DNA from: Desulfovibrio sp. | Lineage (GTDB): Bacteria > Desulfobacterota > Desulfovibrionia > Desulfovibrionales > Desulfovibrionaceae | Assembly (NCBI GenBank): GCA_028708195.1 | Contig: JAQVZK010000115.1 | Location: 1 to 7,397, forward strand | Length of the DNA stretch: 7,397 nt | Reading direction: 5' to 3' | In this document: positions 5,987 to 7,397 of the stretch, piece after piece | Layout: each line of letters starts with the position of its first letter | How positions within the stretch are numbered: the first letter of the stretch is position 1 | The notes under the pieces: generated by a model | What the model was told of the DNA's origin: nothing | Database searches by the model: none | The model's input: the letters and a program-made list of their open reading frames with translations, nothing else | Program-made: the position numbers and the translations under genes

Positions 5987-6210
5987 CATTTGAGCCGCTT
6001 GCGCGGGGGTACGCGCACCGCGCGTGGGGGATGCGCAACGCCCCACCCCACATTTATGAAGGGTCTTTTTGTTTAATCCAGCAACAGTATTGCATTATAG
6101 ATTGTAGGCGTATGAGGCTGCATTAATGAACTTTTTATCAAGGGTATATTTTATCATACGGCATAAATTATTTTTTAATATGATATATAAATTAATGTGA
6201 ATATTCTATA

Positions 6211-6237
6211 ACAAGTTTTATTTTAAAAATAACTTGT
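6211..6237. repeat. Inverted repeat inside the AT-rich core
   Basis: ACAAGTT (6211-6217) is the exact reverse complement of AACTTGT (6231-6237); the 13 bases between are all A or T and largely self-complementary. It has no following T-run, so it is not a clear terminator. It could be an operator, a cruciform or chance in AT-rich DNA. Confidence 0.4.
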
Positions 6238-6337
6238 ACTCTGCTGATACCAGATTTGTAGTATGTTTAATTATATATGTTGTACTTAAAATAATCATAA
6301 AGATATACGTAAATTTATTATATTACTATGTAATTAG

Positions 6338-6582
6338 TCATATATAATATTGATATTGCAATGTAATTGCTTGTGGTATGGCCTTATCCGCAGGTTGCGT
6401 ATTGCCAAAGCACCCCAACAGCAAAAGTGCCCACTGTGTACTAATAAAAAAATTGTTAGTCTGAATGCCAAGTTATAAAAAGTTCTGTTCTCTTTCGGCT
6501 CAAGTGTGCAAACAGTACTGGACAATCGCCGGACTTTTTGCTTCCGTATGCCCCGTATAGAGATACACGTCACTGGCAGTGA
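6338..6582 (+). pseudogene. Possible remnant of a zinc-ribbon (transposase-like) protein
   Basis: An open frame without a usable start codon (6338-6478) encodes C-x-C at 8-11 and, further on, Q-K-C-P-L-C-T-N-K-K-I-V, which looks like half of a zinc ribbon, and ends at TAA. In another frame, from 6493 to a TGA at 6580-6582, F-R-L-K-C and D-F-L-L-P-Y-A-P-Y-R-D follow. The order CPxC, then R-x-K-C, then D-F-L-x-P-Y recalls the N-terminal part of DUF6431-type or ISL3-like transposase proteins as I remember them. A stop and a frameshift would have to separate the parts. The stretch directly follows the AT-rich core. No terminal inverted repeats or target duplications were found. This is a weak resemblance only; it may be chance. 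Confidence 0.22.
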
Positions 6583-6590
6583 CATGCCAG
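6569..6590. repeat. Two overlapping, mutually exclusive hairpins
   Basis: GTCACT (6569-6574) pairs with AGTGAC (6578-6583), and CTGGCA (6573-6578) pairs with TGCCAG (6585-6590). They share bases and so cannot form together. No gene or terminator run adjoins them. Confidence 0.4.
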
Positions 6591-6702
6591 CCAAAGACAA
6601 TCCGTACAGAACCGGTCATCGTCATCATTCATACGAATAGCGAACCCGGCCACTGGCGGCGTGGCAGTAAGGGAGAGCGGGCGAGAGGGTTCCGAACGGG
6701 GG

Positions 6703-6719
6703 CCAACGCCGCGCGTTGG
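6703..6719. repeat. Perfect 7-bp hairpin upstream of the DUF4910 gene
   Basis: CCAACGC (6703-6709) pairs with GCGTTGG (6713-6719) around a CGC loop. It is not followed by a T-run. The position, 160 bases before the next start codon, would suit an operator or leader structure, but nothing shows its function. Confidence 0.4.
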
Positions 6720-6809
6720 GCGATTGTGTGGTCGCCATCTGTGCAGGAGGGAAGATGCCGTTTTTTCATAGCCAGTATGGCCCAAGCAGGGCGGCTGATC
6801 TTTTTACCA

Positions 6810-6837
6810 TACTTTTATGTCCGTACTTTTATGTCCG
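6810..6837. repeat. 14-bp perfect tandem repeat
   Basis: TACTTTTATGTCCG occurs at 6810-6823 and directly again at 6824-6837, followed by TA. It lies 41 bases before the start codon of the DUF4910-type gene, where a change in copy number would move promoter or leader elements. Confidence 0.9.
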
Positions 6838-6878
6838 TATCCCCCCAGGGCGGACAATAGGCGCACAAGGCTCTTCCC

Positions 6879-7397
6879 ATGCCAAATCTGCACAGCTTTC
6901 TTCAGCGGCTTTTTCCTATTTGCCGCAGCATCACTGGTAACGGCGTTCGACAGACTCTTTCTATAATCAAGGAAGTGATGCCGGACCTGCAAATACACGA
7001 AGTTCCCTCTGGAAGTCAGGTCTTTGACTGGACTATACCCGATGAGTGGAATATCACCGAAGCACGGTTGACTGACCCAGACGGCGAAGTCATCGCCGAC
7101 TTTGCTTACAGCAATCTGCACGTGGTAGGCTATTCCGAGCCGGTGGATATCATGCTGCCTCTGGAAGAGCTGCAGGAGCACCTCCACTCCCGGCCTGATC
7201 TGCCCGAAGCCATCCCTTATGTGACTTCTTATTATGCCCGTCGCTGGGGCTTCTGCCTCAAGCACAGCGTACGCCAGAAGCTCAAGCCCGGCATGTATCA
7301 CGCGGTCATCAAGTCCACGCTGGCGCCTGGGCACCTCACCTATGGCGAACTGGTGTTGCCGGGCGAAAGCGATAAAGAGATTTTTCTCTCCACCTAC
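6879..7397 (+). CDS. DUF2172/DUF4910 aminopeptidase-like protein, N-terminal part (partial)
   Basis: An open frame of 173 codons runs from ATG to the window's end with no stop, so the gene continues beyond it. The N-terminus L-F-P-I-C-R-S-I-T-G-N-G-V-R-Q-T-L (11-27), F-D-W-T-I-P-D-E-W-N-I at 49-59, S-N-L-H-V-V-G-Y-S-x-P-V-D at 78-90, I-P-Y-V-T-S-Y-Y-A-R-R-W-G-F-C (112-126) and L-T-Y-G-E-L-V-L-P-G-E-S (153-164) are hallmarks of the DUF2172/DUF4910 family. These are zinc-peptidase-fold proteins often located in O-antigen, capsule or other surface-glycan clusters; their substrate is not established. Full-length members have about 420-440 residues. The window stops at L-S-T-Y, just before the V-C-H-P segment expected to carry the first metal ligand, so catalytic competence cannot be judged. 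An in-frame TAG at 6858-6860 rules out an upstream start; AAGG lies eight bases before the ATG. It may open a surface-polysaccharide locus. Confidence 0.88.
   Translation, partial: MPNLHSFLQRLFPICRSITGNGVRQTLSIIKEVMPDLQIHEVPSGSQVFDWTIPDEWNITEARLTDPDGEVIADFAYSNLHVVGYSEPVDIMLPLEELQEHLHSRPDLPEAIPYVTSYYARRWGFCLKHSVRQKLKPGMYHAVIKSTLAPGHLTYGELVLPGESDKEIFLSTY

Larger units (their letters stand above)
5781..6878. other. Long gene-poor region with an AT-rich core
   Basis: Almost 1.1 kb lies between cheV and the next gene. The first part holds the cheV terminator. G-rich imperfect repeats follow (about 6001-6050), including a GTGGGG/CCCCAC hairpin near 6025-6046. From about 6080 to 6360 the base composition falls sharply: 45 of 240 bases in 6121-6360 are G or C. 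This core contains an inverted repeat ACAAGTT/AACTTGT (6211-6217 with 6231-6237). From about 6360 the GC content rises again through a possibly decayed coding stretch (6338-6582), hairpins at 6569-6590 and 6703-6719, and a 14-bp tandem repeat (6810-6837). No gene can be supported, although the AT-rich core may hold promoters or a protein-binding silencer region. Confidence 0.65.

Noticed and set aside
5882..6076. A 64-codon plus-strand frame with a hydrophobic beginning
   Set aside because: It would start at TTG, has no ribosome-binding site and runs through the cheV terminator; the hydrophobic stretch looks accidental.
6280..6309. TTGTAC and ATATAC/TATACG as a possible sigma-70 promoter in the AT-rich island
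   Set aside because: Such matches are expected by chance in DNA of 19% GC, and no gene follows closely.
6574..6588. A sigma-54-like TGGCA...TGC pattern
   Set aside because: The distance between the GG and GC elements is nine bases rather than ten, and the bases belong to overlapping hairpins, so it does not fit a -24/-12 promoter.
6334..6600. An 88-codon minus-strand frame over the edge of the AT-rich island
   Set aside because: No family resemblance, no clear ribosome-binding site, and composition shifts along it. The plus-strand zinc-ribbon reading is slightly more suggestive, though also weak.
6804..7334. A 176-codon minus-strand open frame
   Set aside because: It is antisense to the DUF4910-type gene, whose conserved motifs fill the same stretch on the plus strand.

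Overview
This 7.4-kb window looks like chromosomal DNA from a delta-proteobacterium of the Desulfovibrio type. That is an inference from protein style (a class II fructose-bisphosphate aldolase and a GAPDH with an N-A-R-A-D cofactor loop), from the GC-rich coding DNA, and from GC-rich hairpins in the intergenic gaps. No rRNA, tRNA, CRISPR array or intact insertion sequence was seen.

Layout. (1) Positions 1-1363: a glycolytic/gluconeogenic pair on the plus strand. It holds the 3' end of fba (class II aldolase), then gap (GAPDH), and closes with a strong intrinsic terminator. (2) Positions 1413-3313: two minus-strand genes. One is a TIGR01777/YfcH-type NAD(P)-dependent epimerase homologue. The other, upstream and with its own terminator, is a small exported NTF2-fold (DUF4440/SnoaL-like) protein. 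(3) Positions 3401-4456: a PLP-dependent cysteine synthase homologue on the plus strand, divergent from the NTF2-like gene and preceded by a plausible sigma-70 promoter. (4) Positions 4457-5986: a repeat- and hairpin-bearing gap, then a near-consensus sigma-28 (FliA) promoter driving cheV (CheW domain plus receiver domain), then a strong terminator. (5) Positions 5987-6878: a gene-poor stretch with a strongly AT-rich core (45 G+C in 240 bases, 19%, across 6121-6360), hairpins, a 14-bp tandem repeat and possibly the remains of a zinc-ribbon protein. (6) Positions 6879-7397: the 5' part of a DUF2172/DUF4910 aminopeptidase-like gene. This family is often found in surface-polysaccharide loci, so a glycan or accessory cluster may begin here.

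The genes do not form one system. fba-gap is central carbon metabolism, the cysteine synthase is sulfur assimilation, and cheV is an orphan chemotaxis adaptor probably tied to the flagellar regulon by its promoter. The observations most worth checking are the sigma-28 promoter of cheV, the missing NAD-selecting aspartate in GAPDH, the T-to-M change in the substrate loop of the cysteine synthase, and the AT-rich boundary before the DUF4910 gene. I see no convincing evidence of a wholly new multi-gene system.
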